A DNA stretch of 58,477 nucleotides from a virus, in the IMG/VR virus record IMGVR_UViG_3300030451_002321, positions 1 through 58,477 of that record; one strand, 5' to 3'. Positions 28,022 through 36,152 of this stretch are shown here, in pieces. The position numbers and the translations under genes were made by a program. Position 1 is the stretch's first letter. Every line of letters starts with the position of its first letter. Under the pieces are notes generated by a model that was not told the origin of the DNA, did not search any database, and worked only from the letters and a program-made list of their open reading frames with translations.

Positions 28022-29079
28022 CAGAACCGACCTCGCATTGTAGTACCACCAAGGTTCCGGGCCAACTCCTGCTGAATCATATTGCCAATCTCACGCGCCA
28101 TCTGCCGCTTGTCGCTGCGGTCGGTAATGCCGCTTGCGTTCACGGTGATGTTGAACGTCTGACTGCCACCGGGCATGTTGTCGCCTGTAAGCGGCACGAC
28201 GGCTTCGGGACCTGCCTCACCAATCATGGCAAGCGTGGGACCGGTCACAATGCCACCCTTGGCAAGCATTGGGATTTGCCAGTCACTCAGGTCAACCCCA
28301 GCCTCAAACTCACGACCCGCAATGGAGAACGTCTTGGAGAAGTTGAAGTTGGCGAACACGTCGTTGATGGCGGTAATCAGCCCGTTGATGGGCAGTTTGA
28401 CGACATCAAGCAGTTCCGTGGCGAGGTTGGAGAAGAAGTCACTGATAGCGGTCCCGGTAGCAGACAGGCTGCCTGCGGGGTCGTCAATGAAGTTCATGAG
28501 CCAACCAATGGCCCCTTCCACTGCTCCAACACTGAAGTCAATGAAGTTCCCAATCCCAATTACCCCTTGCACCAGTGTGCCTTTGAGCAGACTGACCACA
28601 GTGCTCAGTGGCTCAGGCAACTCACCAATGGCAAGGTCAAGTCGCTCGTTGAGTGTAAAGCCTCCAAACACCCCTTCTCCTCGGAAGAAGTCAACCATCA
28701 ACTGTAGCGGAGCAGGGATTGCAAAGGTGAAAAGTGCATCCCAATCAATGCTGAATGTGAACAAGTCCGTCCAAAACTCCTTGGTGAAAATGGCCGGTAA
28801 CCCGTCCATTACGGATGCAAAATTGGCTCGCATTGCATCAACTGCACCGCTGACGCTACCACGAATCTCCTCCAACCTGACACCAACGCTTTCCTTGAAG
28901 CCTTCCCACCATTCCTTCAACTCCTCCCACTTGTCCAAAATGGGGGTCACTACGTTGTCGTTCACGAAGGTCTTGATGGAGTCGAATGCCTTGATTGCCG
29001 TTTTACCGATGTTCTCAAACGCAGGCGCAATGTCTTGCACGATTCCCGAAAGAGAGGTCATCGTTGCAAGTAGCGTCAT
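28021..29079 (-). CDS. short tail tape measure protein
   Basis: A 352-residue protein whose last third carries the phrase typical of tape measure C-termini: LAKGGIVTGPTLAMIGEAGP followed by EAVVPL, then NITVNASGITDRSD. The rest is helical, with hydrophobic stretches in the middle (VQGVIGIGNFIDFSVGAVEG). Tape measures set tail length at about 1.5 Angstrom per residue, so this one predicts a tail of only about 50 nm; most siphovirus tape measures are 600-1,500 residues. GGAGTGA precedes the ATG. It follows the tail-assembly chaperone pair, as expected. Confidence 0.8.
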   Translation of the reverse strand: MTLLATMTSLSGIVQDIAPAFENIGKTAIKAFDSIKTFVNDNVVTPILDKWEELKEWWEGFKESVGVRLEEIRGSVSGAVDAMRANFASVMDGLPAIFTKEFWTDLFTFSIDWDALFTFAIPAPLQLMVDFFRGEGVFGGFTLNERLDLAIGELPEPLSTVVSLLKGTLVQGVIGIGNFIDFSVGAVEGAIGWLMNFIDDPAGSLSATGTAISDFFSNLATELLDVVKLPINGLITAINDVFANFNFSKTFSIAGREFEAGVDLSDWQIPMLAKGGIVTGPTLAMIGEAGPEAVVPLTGDNMPGGSQTFNITVNASGITDRSDKRQMAREIGNMIQQELARNLGGTTMRGRF

Positions 29080-29083
29080 TGTG

Positions 29084-29359
29084 TCACTCCCAGTCTAAAA
29101 ACGAATAATCGAGGCCTACGGTTTCACGGTCGCCGCCCTTGGCCTGTTGTCTCCTACGTTCGCTCTCCTTTGTCTTCTCTTCGGTCGCAACCATCGCCCA
29201 AACGAGGGACTGCTTGAAAAGCCGAGGAGGAAGGTCGTACACTTCCGCAAGGGACATACCGTAGTGCTGCGAGATGATGTAGGCCCACAATTCGATTTGC
29301 GTGCTCAAATCCTCGCTGCTCTCGTACTTTGTCTTCTTGAGGAACTGCTCGACCCTCAC
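29084..29359 (-). CDS. tail assembly chaperone, downstream frame (gpT-like)
   Basis: A 91-residue frame that can start at a GTG overlapping the upstream stop (GTGA), but no good ribosome-binding site precedes it. The helical region QIELWAYIISQHYGMSLAEV resembles the second-frame part of phage tail chaperones, which is normally made only as a fusion through frameshifting. The frame stays open back through the G-run at 29377-29382. It therefore may be translated mainly as a -1 frameshift extension of the preceding gene. The chaperone would hold the tape measure during tail assembly. Confidence 0.65.
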   Translation of the reverse strand: MRVEQFLKKTKYESSEDLSTQIELWAYIISQHYGMSLAEVYDLPPRLFKQSLVWAMVATEEKTKESERRRQQAKGGDRETVGLDYSFLDWE

Positions 29360-29724
29360 TCGCTCGGCGTCATAAACCCCCCTTGCATGCTCTCCGCAAT
29401 CTCGTTTGGCTGCGGCAGCACACGCGCAACGGCGTCACCGATGTGCCCCTTCAGGGACAGGAGTTCCTTTGATGTCATTTCAGGATTGGTGCGTACAATC
29501 CAATGAGTAAATGCGTGCTCCCAGTACGCTTTGAGCGAAAGGGAAATGTCACCGTCTTTGATGAAGACCATTTTCTGAGCGGCGTCTTGAATGTCGAGGA
29601 ACGAAATGTCGCGCACCCAAACCTCCATGACCTGCGTTGGGTCATCGGGGTCAACCGGTACGACGTGTTTCGTTTCATCATTGCTCTTCATCAGCAGGCT
29701 CTTGTTGGTCACCACTTGTGTCAT
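29356..29724 (-). CDS. tail assembly chaperone (gpG-like)
   Basis: A 122-residue, mostly helical protein. A short beta segment is followed by VRDISFLDIQDAAQKMVF and a conserved-looking AYWEHAFTHWIVRTNPEMT. It lies between the tail tube and tape measure genes, the place of lambda gpG. Together with the downstream frame it forms the usual G/GT pair. Its start lies 46 bases inside the 3' end of the SAP-domain gene, an unusually long overlap, but GAGGATGATG precedes the ATG. It ends in a GTGA overlap with the gpT-like frame. Confidence 0.65.
   Translation of the reverse strand: MTQVVTNKSLLMKSNDETKHVVPVDPDDPTQVMEVWVRDISFLDIQDAAQKMVFIKDGDISLSLKAYWEHAFTHWIVRTNPEMTSKELLSLKGHIGDAVARVLPQPNEIAESMQGGFMTPSE
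29377..29382 (-). promoter_or_regulatory. candidate -1 ribosomal frameshift site
   Basis: Six consecutive G on the coding (minus) strand, read GGG GGG TTT in the upstream chaperone frame, seven codons before its stop. A one-base backward slip would join the two chaperone frames, giving ...RGVYDAERVRVEQF. The heptamer is not the textbook X-XXY-YYZ arrangement in this frame, so slippage would rely on P-site GGG re-pairing. Confidence 0.4.
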
Positions 29725-30202
29725 TCACATCATCCTCATTGGTTGCAGCCGTCTCTTCGACGGGGGCATCCGACTCAACTTCAGGGGCCGCATCTTCTTC
29801 AGCGGGGCCTTCAGCCTCATCTTCTTGGATTTCAATGCCGTTGTCCGCTTGACGCAGACGCAGAATAATCTCGGCCTTCGTGCCGTACACCGGCAGACCG
29901 CGCTCCTTGCACAGTTCACGCAACTCCACAACGGTCATAGAATCGTAGGCAAGAGCGGAGGGGAATGGGGTGTCATCAGCAGGTGCCTCTTCGGTCACCT
30001 CTTCCACAGGCTGCTCCACCACTGCTTCCTCTTCGACCACCGGCTCCTCCGGTACGTCAAGCCGTGCCCGTAGCCATTCAACAATGTCAGCGTGACAGGT
30101 CGTGGGGCACTCTTCGGTGAACTCAATGCCATTCTGTTCACACACCCACTGAGCGTATTGCTCGACTCCCAGTCGGCGGCACATAGCAGTGGAGATAAGC
30201 AT
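29678..30202 (-). CDS. SAP-domain protein with acidic arms
   Basis: A 174-residue protein with a clear SAP (helix-extended loop-helix) domain in the middle, MTVVELRELCKERGLPVYGT followed by KAEIILRLRQAD. Flanking Glu/Asp/Ala/Pro-rich arms (PVVEEEAVVEQPVEEV and a strongly acidic C-terminus) are probably disordered. SAP domains bind DNA, often AT-rich, or act as protein contacts. Start ATG 30202 was chosen because GAGGTGA sits five bases ahead; ATG 30208 and GTG 30211 are also in frame. A SAP domain between the tail tube and chaperone genes is unexpected; it might organise late proteins on DNA or serve in tail assembly. Function unknown. Confidence 0.7.
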   Translation of the reverse strand: MLISTAMCRRLGVEQYAQWVCEQNGIEFTEECPTTCHADIVEWLRARLDVPEEPVVEEEAVVEQPVEEVTEEAPADDTPFPSALAYDSMTVVELRELCKERGLPVYGTKAEIILRLRQADNGIEIQEDEAEGPAEEDAAPEVESDAPVEETAATNEDDVNDTSGDQQEPADEEQ

Positions 30203-30212
30203 TTTCATCACC

Positions 30213-32324
30213 TCAGTACTTTAGGATGGAGTCCCTGCACAGAACACGCATGGACTTGGGCAAGACCTTCAACTGGCTCTTCACCACGCCCTTGTCTTCA
30301 GGGATTTGGACCGGAGCCTCAACGATGTAGTATTCGTCAATCAGAATGGTCAATCGCTGACTGTTCCCTGATGCCGTGTTGCCGAGCGGCTTCTCAAAGT
30401 CAATGACAATCTGACTGTTGGCGTCACCTTCACCATGCACACTGAACTCCGTGGCCGAGCGCATCTTGTTGAAGAACAACGGGTCGTCCACCATGACCTC
30501 AAGGGACAACTCATAGGTGGTCTTCCCTTCGACCATGACTGCCGTATTGCGGCTACCACCAAAGGGCACCGCTGCATCAGCCGTACCACTGTTTTGCGTG
30601 GAGCCGTTGATGGTGTGGAAGCCCTGCATTCCAGTCTGACCGCTAAGGCTGAAGTTCAACACCTTACCTGCTTGAACTCCTGCAATGTTGATGCTACCGT
30701 CATAGAACATGAACGGCTTCTGCGTACCCTTGCCGATACCGGACTGCAACCGTCCTTTGGAAGTGCTTGCCGTGTCGTCAAACAAGCGATGTGGATTGTA
30801 GCGGTCGGTGTGACCGGAGTTTTCCAGTCGTCCTGCATCAGTGTAGCACAAAGCAGCATTGAAGTTCACTGCAAGACGTAGGGCAGCGTCGTTGTCCGTG
30901 GAGAGGGTGAAGTCTGTCACCTTGCAACCACGGAACACGCGAGTCAACGTCTTGGCATCACTTGCCCCACCATCAACGGTAGTGTCTGCATCCTTGTCAA
31001 GACGGCGCTGCGACACCTCAAGGCTGAACGAAGGGGTGTGACTACGAGCAAACAACAGATGCGTCACGGGCTTGGTAATAGCCAACGTTGTGTCGTTGAT
31101 GGTGGGTGCTTCACCTGCGTTGTAATCGTACAAGAACACCTTGTCACTGGCTCCAGTGGCATAAATCAAAGGTTCATCGAGGTAAATGGTTGCACTTCGG
31201 ACGCCCACAATCCTACGCACTTGGTAGGGGGTTGCTTGGTCAAAGTCGCGGTCAGTAACGGCGTTGTTCCACGAATGAGTTGGTTCGTGGTCAAGAACAA
31301 CAGGCACCGTACCGCTTGCAGGCTGAATACCGATGTACTTGCCGATTGCGAAGTCAGTAGTCGAAGCGACCACGATAGATGTTGCACCCACTTCCGCAGC
31401 ACTGCTTAGCGTTGTTTTGTGTGTTCCCGCTGCAATGTCAGATGGGACTGAAATCTCATTTCCAAGGCAGTACTTGAGCCAACGACCGGTGTGCATGGCA
31501 ACCTCAAACGAGCCACCTTCAGTCACGAACTTTCCGGGCACCTGCACCGCAACGTCGCGCCCAAGCCCCACCACGTGCAAACGCTTCAGGTCCACCTTTG
31601 TTTCAGGAAGTGTGAGAGCCGTCGTCACACCGAGGAATTGGTCCGTCAGCACACTTTCGCTTGGTGTATCTGTGTTGCCCGCTCGGTCCGAGTGATTGGC
31701 CGCATCAACTGGTGGTGTTTTGTACGGCAACATGTGGAGAAAATGACCGGATGAACTGCTGGAAAGAGGGGCGGGGGTGAATGTCAGGGTTTCAGCATCG
31801 TTGCCCGTAACCGTGAACACGCGCCCATCAGCAGCGTTGTCACCCTCCCCTGCGCCCGTCAACACGAATTGAGAGCCAACAAGCATGTCCTTGGGGTAAA
31901 GCAGGGCTACGTTACCGGATGCCGCGTGGGCAAAAAGGGGAATGGAAATATGCAACTCATCGTTGTCAGCAAGCGTTGTTTGAGTGCCTGCGGACATGGT
32001 AATTGAAGTTGCACCCACGGCGGTGACTACCCCAACAACAGTTCCGTCTGCTTTGAGCACGGTGTCCCCAACTACAAACCTCGTTGTGGCGTTTGTCCCG
32101 TCAACAGTCATTGCACCAGTGTGAGATGAACTGTACCCCCCACCATTGTTGATGAGAACACCCGATGCGCTTGCTGAGGTAAAGGTCAGCGAACCACTGC
32201 CGCCTGTGATTGCAAAGTTTGCATCGCCAACCCCGTCGCTGTCAGTGCCGTGCTTCAACGTGAAGCCTGTTTCAGTGGCGAAGGACACCTCCGCTAAGTC
32301 ACCTTTGAACACTGTACCGGGCAT
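30213..32324 (-). CDS. large tail tube protein
   Basis: A 703-residue, beta-rich protein at the tail tube position, between the terminator-like gene and the chaperones. The N-terminal VSFATETGFTLKHG and the later LGRDVAVQVPGKFVTEGGSF and EVAMHTGRWLKYCLG fit the phage tail tube family, in which a beta sandwich packs as rings. The C-terminus LRLAVNFNAALCYTD...RLTILIDEYYIVEAPVQIP fits the same fold. At 703 residues it is two to four times the usual size. Inserted modules include an AGTHKTTLSSAAEVGATSIV region near 305-345, which may decorate the tube surface. GAGGTGA precedes the ATG. It is likely the main structural tail protein. Confidence 0.7.
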   Translation of the reverse strand: MPGTVFKGDLAEVSFATETGFTLKHGTDSDGVGDANFAITGGSGSLTFTSASASGVLINNGGGYSSSHTGAMTVDGTNATTRFVVGDTVLKADGTVVGVVTAVGATSITMSAGTQTTLADNDELHISIPLFAHAASGNVALLYPKDMLVGSQFVLTGAGEGDNAADGRVFTVTGNDAETLTFTPAPLSSSSSGHFLHMLPYKTPPVDAANHSDRAGNTDTPSESVLTDQFLGVTTALTLPETKVDLKRLHVVGLGRDVAVQVPGKFVTEGGSFEVAMHTGRWLKYCLGNEISVPSDIAAGTHKTTLSSAAEVGATSIVVASTTDFAIGKYIGIQPASGTVPVVLDHEPTHSWNNAVTDRDFDQATPYQVRRIVGVRSATIYLDEPLIYATGASDKVFLYDYNAGEAPTINDTTLAITKPVTHLLFARSHTPSFSLEVSQRRLDKDADTTVDGGASDAKTLTRVFRGCKVTDFTLSTDNDAALRLAVNFNAALCYTDAGRLENSGHTDRYNPHRLFDDTASTSKGRLQSGIGKGTQKPFMFYDGSINIAGVQAGKVLNFSLSGQTGMQGFHTINGSTQNSGTADAAVPFGGSRNTAVMVEGKTTYELSLEVMVDDPLFFNKMRSATEFSVHGEGDANSQIVIDFEKPLGNTASGNSQRLTILIDEYYIVEAPVQIPEDKGVVKSQLKVLPKSMRVLCRDSILKY

Positions 32325-32333
32325 CTTGTCACC

Positions 32334-32783
32334 TCATGGGATGGATTCTGCGAGGGTCACAACCTCGATTTGGAACGTCATACGGTGCATGAACTTGCTG
32401 CGGTCTGAAAGGTCCGTGCGTGTCTTGAACACCATGCGGTCGAAGTTGATACCGTCCCCCTTGCGTTTTGAGTGAACAAGCCGTCTAATCTCGTTCTCAA
32501 GTTTTTGCAGGTGCTTCCTGCCTTTAACCGTTCGGACATCAACGGTCATGTTGACTCGCGTTGTCACGAAGTCGTAAAACAGTTCAGGAGCCTCTTCGTT
32601 GTGCGCCGTTTCGTACAGGAGCACGAAGTCGTGGTTTTGCAAATCAAGACGCTTGCCCTTCTCAGGGTCCGTCGTCGTGATGTCAATGACGACAGGCCGG
32701 TAGTTCGACGTGTTGCCACGGTTCCAATCGTCTTGGAACAAGTCCACCATGATTTCCACGCTTTCCTTCCACGTGGCCACCAT
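32334..32783 (-). CDS. tail terminator / completion protein-like
   Basis: A 149-residue alpha/beta protein. A helical N-terminus (WKESVEIMVDLFQDDWNRG) is followed by strands and the helix HLQKLENEIRRLVHSKRKG. A final strand, RMTFQIEVVTLAE, is typical of the gpU/HK97 gp10-like neck and terminator fold. Its place between the adaptor region and the tail tube gene supports a role in capping the tube or joining it to the head. GGAGGGGATT precedes the ATG, which overlaps the previous stop (TAATG). Confidence 0.6.
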   Translation of the reverse strand: MVATWKESVEIMVDLFQDDWNRGNTSNYRPVVIDITTTDPEKGKRLDLQNHDFVLLYETAHNEEAPELFYDFVTTRVNMTVDVRTVKGRKHLQKLENEIRRLVHSKRKGDGINFDRMVFKTRTDLSDRSKFMHRMTFQIEVVTLAESIP

Positions 32784-33151
32784 TACCGAATCCCCTCCGT
32801 GCGTTGCATTTCCTTCAGGTCACGGTAGTCGAGGGGGATGAAAAAGCCGTCCTTGTACTGCAACTGCTGCTCACGGATGGCTCCGTTGCTCAGAAGCATC
32901 TGCTCGTCCACCCGGTTGTTGATGGCCTCCTGAGTCATCTCGTCAGCAGGGTTACCGTTTTGGTCCACGATTTCACCATCAATGAACTCAAGGTCAGACG
33001 CTCCTGCTTCGATGCGTAGCAGCATCTCGCGCATGCTCCGTGGGTTGTTGGTGAAGTGCTCGCGCAACTCCTCTTGGTACCCCTTGTCTTTGCGGTACAG
33101 GTCCACCAAAAACTCAAGGTTACGCTCACCTTGACGGGTGAACTCCCTCAC
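32783..33151 (-). CDS. neck-region hypothetical protein
   Basis: A 122-residue charged, largely helical protein. A stretch of helix (GERNLEFLVDLYRKDKGYQE) is followed by a short beta region, FIDGEIVDQNGNPADEM, and then another helix. It starts at a GTG overlapping the adaptor stop (GTGA). It is probably a head-tail joining or stopper component by position. No family was recognised. Confidence 0.55.
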   Translation of the reverse strand: MREFTRQGERNLEFLVDLYRKDKGYQEELREHFTNNPRSMREMLLRIEAGASDLEFIDGEIVDQNGNPADEMTQEAINNRVDEQMLLSNGAIREQQLQYKDGFFIPLDYRDLKEMQRTEGIR

Positions 33152-34725
33152 TCAAACACCACCAACTCAACGTAGCGCGGCAGCGTCCGGTCAATCTCGG
33201 CTTGGTACAGTTGAACCTTGCTTGCAAGGTCAATGTTCTGTGTGCCTTCAGGAATGAGCACGCTGCGGTCATCAGCCATCAGCAGTTCAATGGCAACCAT
33301 CTTTGTGCAAACGTCTTCGATGGCCTTTTCGACGTACCGTTCACCGTACACGTAGGCCACCTTAATTGCGTTCCATTCAAAGAACGGATAGGAGTTGTTG
33401 AAATAAACGATGCCCTGCTCGGGGTCAAGCCACCAGTCACGCAAACGGCCAACGTCGCCGCTGCTGCTACCACCTTGCAAGTCAACCACAAGGCTTTGCT
33501 GAGTGATAGTACCGCTGACTGCCGTGTGGTCACCAACCACGTCAACGCAGCCGGTGAACGATGTACTCGTCTTTCCAGTGTAGCGGAAGACAATGGCCCC
33601 ATTGATGGCCACACCTGCATCCACAAAGCCCGTTGTTGAGTTCACGGTGATAGTCCCCGAAGAAGCCGAGGACACGGTGGCTGAGTTTGTTTGGGTCTGC
33701 TCGATGGTGATGTCGCTTGAGTTGGTCACAATGCTGCACGATTCACCGCTTTTAACTGGGCGCATGCTCGTCACCTTGACCACGCCAGTGCCAAGGTCTG
33801 CATTGGCGGTTGCAAGGAACTCGTTGTGCAGTGCCACGTTGGACGTTGAGCCTTCAAGCGTGAACGCAGGACTGAACTCCACCGTGGCCTTGCTCACGCG
33901 GTCCTCCTTGTTGATAAGGTCGGCAAGGTTCTGCGCGACCGTGGTTGGGTCGAAGTCGTCACGCCACTGGTTCGAGGCGGTGCCCTGAGCCAATGTAGCA
34001 ACGGTACCGTTGCCGGGTGAAATGAAGATGGACGAAGAGGCAAGGTTGCTTACGTCGTTGAACTTGATGCGGGCTTCAGCACCGCAAATCTCGCGGTAGT
34101 CGTCACCCTGCCACAACTCGATGCGGAGCATCTGTTGTACGTTGCGAAAGAGCAACGGAGCGGTACCCACGTAGTCGGTGTAGTAACGACGGCGATAGGG
34201 CTTGTAGGTGTCGAAGTTGATGTACTCAGCCGTGACGAGATAGGGACGCCATGCATTGTGCGTGATGTTGTCAATGCGGTCCTGCATGCGCTGAATCACG
34301 TGGTCCACCTTGTCCTTGGTTAGACCACTGATGCGACCGTTGGTGAACGAGGCTTGGTTCTGCACGTAGCCGTTGTCGGCTACTTCGTAGTCAGCAGCAG
34401 TCAGCGTAGCCCCGCTGAAGGTGATTTTGACGTGACCCGCCTTCCCACCAGTGCCCTTACCGATGGCGGTGATGGTCAAGTCTTCTTCGCCCAGTGGGTC
34501 CGCGTCACTGTACACACGGATTTTGTCGCCCACGGAAAAGCCGTGACTGCGGTACTCGTTGCCCGTGACGTACACGGCGTCGGTATCAGCAGCCGCGCTC
34601 ATCAGCACGGCTTCCTTGGGGCCGATGTCAAGCAGGTCAGCGACCTTCTGAGCCGTAGTGTACACCGTCGCAGTAGGGTCGAGAGGCCGAGTTTCCGGCT
34701 CACCGGGACTGAAGACGACGGGCAT
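33148..34725 (-). CDS. head-tail connector (adaptor) with inserted beta domains
   Basis: A 525-residue protein with helices like those of HK97 gp6-type adaptors at both ends: TTAQKVADLLDIG, then LTKDKVDHVIQRMQDRIDNI near the front, and AIEDVCTKMVAIELLMADD near the end. Adaptors are usually about 100-200 residues. Here the middle (about 60-130 and 225-420) carries inserted beta modules, one with TSTSFTGCVDVVG, a phrase repeated in the giant tail protein. It would bind below the portal and start the neck. GGTGAG precedes the ATG. Confidence 0.65.
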   Translation of the reverse strand: MPVVFSPGEPETRPLDPTATVYTTAQKVADLLDIGPKEAVLMSAAADTDAVYVTGNEYRSHGFSVGDKIRVYSDADPLGEEDLTITAIGKGTGGKAGHVKITFSGATLTAADYEVADNGYVQNQASFTNGRISGLTKDKVDHVIQRMQDRIDNITHNAWRPYLVTAEYINFDTYKPYRRRYYTDYVGTAPLLFRNVQQMLRIELWQGDDYREICGAEARIKFNDVSNLASSSIFISPGNGTVATLAQGTASNQWRDDFDPTTVAQNLADLINKEDRVSKATVEFSPAFTLEGSTSNVALHNEFLATANADLGTGVVKVTSMRPVKSGESCSIVTNSSDITIEQTQTNSATVSSASSGTITVNSTTGFVDAGVAINGAIVFRYTGKTSTSFTGCVDVVGDHTAVSGTITQQSLVVDLQGGSSSGDVGRLRDWWLDPEQGIVYFNNSYPFFEWNAIKVAYVYGERYVEKAIEDVCTKMVAIELLMADDRSVLIPEGTQNIDLASKVQLYQAEIDRTLPRYVELVVFE

Positions 34726-34738
34726 TCAACAACTCACC

Positions 34739-35656
34739 TCACGACTTCATCAGGTCCCAAGCATCACCAAATGCTGCACGATGGGCGCGGAACTGTCGAG
34801 CGGCCTTGCCCAACATTTCGTCGCTACCACCCTCACCGGGGTCACGCATGGTGGGCACCGCAGTTTGACGCTGCGTCGCCAGTCCCATTGACATGAGTTG
34901 TTGAATCTGCTCAGGTGTCATGTTGGCAAGCATAGCACGCGCTTGAGCCATTGCATCCGGCTCAGGGGCAGCAGGACCGCCCGCATCTCTCAGGTTGCCT
35001 GCGTCGTCAAACGCACCCTGCATTTCGTCAGGAACACCGGGAACCTTGGCGCGAGCAGCCGCAGACATGTCAGGAGCCTTGGGCTTCTCGTCGGGTGCAG
35101 GTGCATCCTTGCTGCCTTCAGGCTCAGGGAAGCCGTACTTCTCCGCGTTCCTTGCCTGCTGCGCGTCACGCATTTGCTTGAACTTCTCAGAAAGCCCTGC
35201 CGTGCGGTCGGTCAAGTTTGACACACTCATCTTGCCGCTGCGCATGGCGCTCTCACGCTCAGCAGCACGCTGCTGCTTTGGCGTCATGAACGAAGCGTGG
35301 TCTTCACCGGGAGGTTGAATCGTACCCAACACCTGTTCCAGTGTCCTGCCCTTCAATTGCTCCTGCAACTCTTCATTGAGATTCATGGGGTCGTTCACAA
35401 ACTCAAGGTCATGCATCTCAGGATTTGCAAGCATTTGAGCCATGACCATTTGTCGAATGGTGTTGAGTTGCGTTTGGTACGCAGGGTCCGCCGTATTGGT
35501 GTAACCCGCCTCACGCATCGCGGGGTACACGATTTGGTTGGCGACACGTTGGAATGGGTGGGGGCCAAGACCCGCGTGCTTGCCCCGCTCAAGTGGGTAG
35601 TACACCTTCTGACGGTGTGGTTGCATCTCATTGGCTTTCACAAGGACATGCTTCAT
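34739..35656 (-). CDS. capsid-region protein with C-terminal DAW-type motif
   Basis: A protein of about 305 residues, mainly helical and hydrophilic. Low-complexity stretches are rich in Pro, Ala, Glu and Asp (DAPAPDEKPKAPDMSAAARA), with Gln/Met-rich helices (MTPEQIQQLMSMGLATQRQT). It ends in AAFGDAWDLMKS, one of the recurrent DAW motifs. ATG 35656 was chosen because it lies five bases past the preceding stop; an in-frame ATG at 35680 would overlap that gene. It may be an internal capsid or scaffold-associated protein; no family recognised. Confidence 0.6.
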   Translation of the reverse strand: MKHVLVKANEMQPHRQKVYYPLERGKHAGLGPHPFQRVANQIVYPAMREAGYTNTADPAYQTQLNTIRQMVMAQMLANPEMHDLEFVNDPMNLNEELQEQLKGRTLEQVLGTIQPPGEDHASFMTPKQQRAAERESAMRSGKMSVSNLTDRTAGLSEKFKQMRDAQQARNAEKYGFPEPEGSKDAPAPDEKPKAPDMSAAARAKVPGVPDEMQGAFDDAGNLRDAGGPAAPEPDAMAQARAMLANMTPEQIQQLMSMGLATQRQTAVPTMRDPGEGGSDEMLGKAARQFRAHRAAFGDAWDLMKS

Positions 35657-35660
35657 CGTA

Positions 35661-35954
35661 TCACAACCGGTTTGTTTCATCTCGGTGTCCGAGGTTGTAC
35701 TCCATGGGCTTGTCACAGGCCCCACAGGTTGCCCGCCACATGAAGTGGAGGAAACCGCAGTGCTTGCAACGTGTACCTGAGCCAATGTTCAGCACGTCAC
35801 CGATATTTGCGTTTCGGTTACGCTGGGCTGAAGTGATGCCCTCAAGAGGCTTTTCAGTGTTGGTTACCGTGGCGTTCTCAAGGTCGTACTTGATGCCCTG
35901 CTTGCCTGCGCGAACAAGGTCCTCAAGGTCGAGGCTTCGTGCGTCAAACCCCAT
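35661..35954 (-). CDS. small zinc-ribbon protein
   Basis: A 97-residue protein. A helical N-terminal part (MGFDARSLDLEDLVRAGKQG) is followed by a compact zinc ribbon, CKHCGFLHFMWRATCGAC. Its two CxxC pairs are separated by ten residues. GAGGTGAGG lies four bases before the ATG at 35954, so the longer frame upstream is rejected. It lies between capsid accessory genes and the DAW-motif protein. The ribbon probably binds protein or DNA; role unknown. Confidence 0.65.
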   Translation of the reverse strand: MGFDARSLDLEDLVRAGKQGIKYDLENATVTNTEKPLEGITSAQRNRNANIGDVLNIGSGTRCKHCGFLHFMWRATCGACDKPMEYNLGHRDETNRL

Positions 35955-35964
35955 TTCCCTCACC

Positions 35965-36141
35965 TCATGTGAAGGAAACGACGATGTAAATGTTCCCAAG
36001 CACGGTAATCGGTTCAGCACCGACAATTGCGTTTGAGCCGATGGCCGCAGCCACGTCGGTAGCGATGGCAGTGTTCAGGGCAGTGAGGTCACTGAAGTCC
36101 TTCGGAGAGAAGGGTCCAATCACCTTAGCGCCTTCGGCCAA
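35965..36141 (-). CDS. 58-residue protein with TTG start
   Basis: A short gene filling the gap between two late genes. The frame starts at TTG, with GAGGTGATT four bases upstream. The product contains KVIGPFSPKDFSDL, TAIATDVAAAIGSNAIVGAE and PITVLGNIYIVVSF: a helix, then two strands. The strong ribosome-binding site and the tight packing against both neighbours support it. No family was recognised. Confidence 0.6.
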   Translation of the reverse strand: MAEGAKVIGPFSPKDFSDLTALNTAIATDVAAAIGSNAIVGAEPITVLGNIYIVVSFT

Positions 36142-36152
36142 GAGGAATCACC

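Noticed and set aside
28175-29098. Rightward open frame of 307 codons opposite the tape measure gene
   Set aside because: Shadow of the tape measure gene; low-complexity Ser/Leu/Pro composition and no start signal.
29084-29359. Independent start for the second tail chaperone frame
   Set aside because: The GTG at 29359 has no clear ribosome-binding site; kept as a possible start, but frameshift expression was judged more likely.
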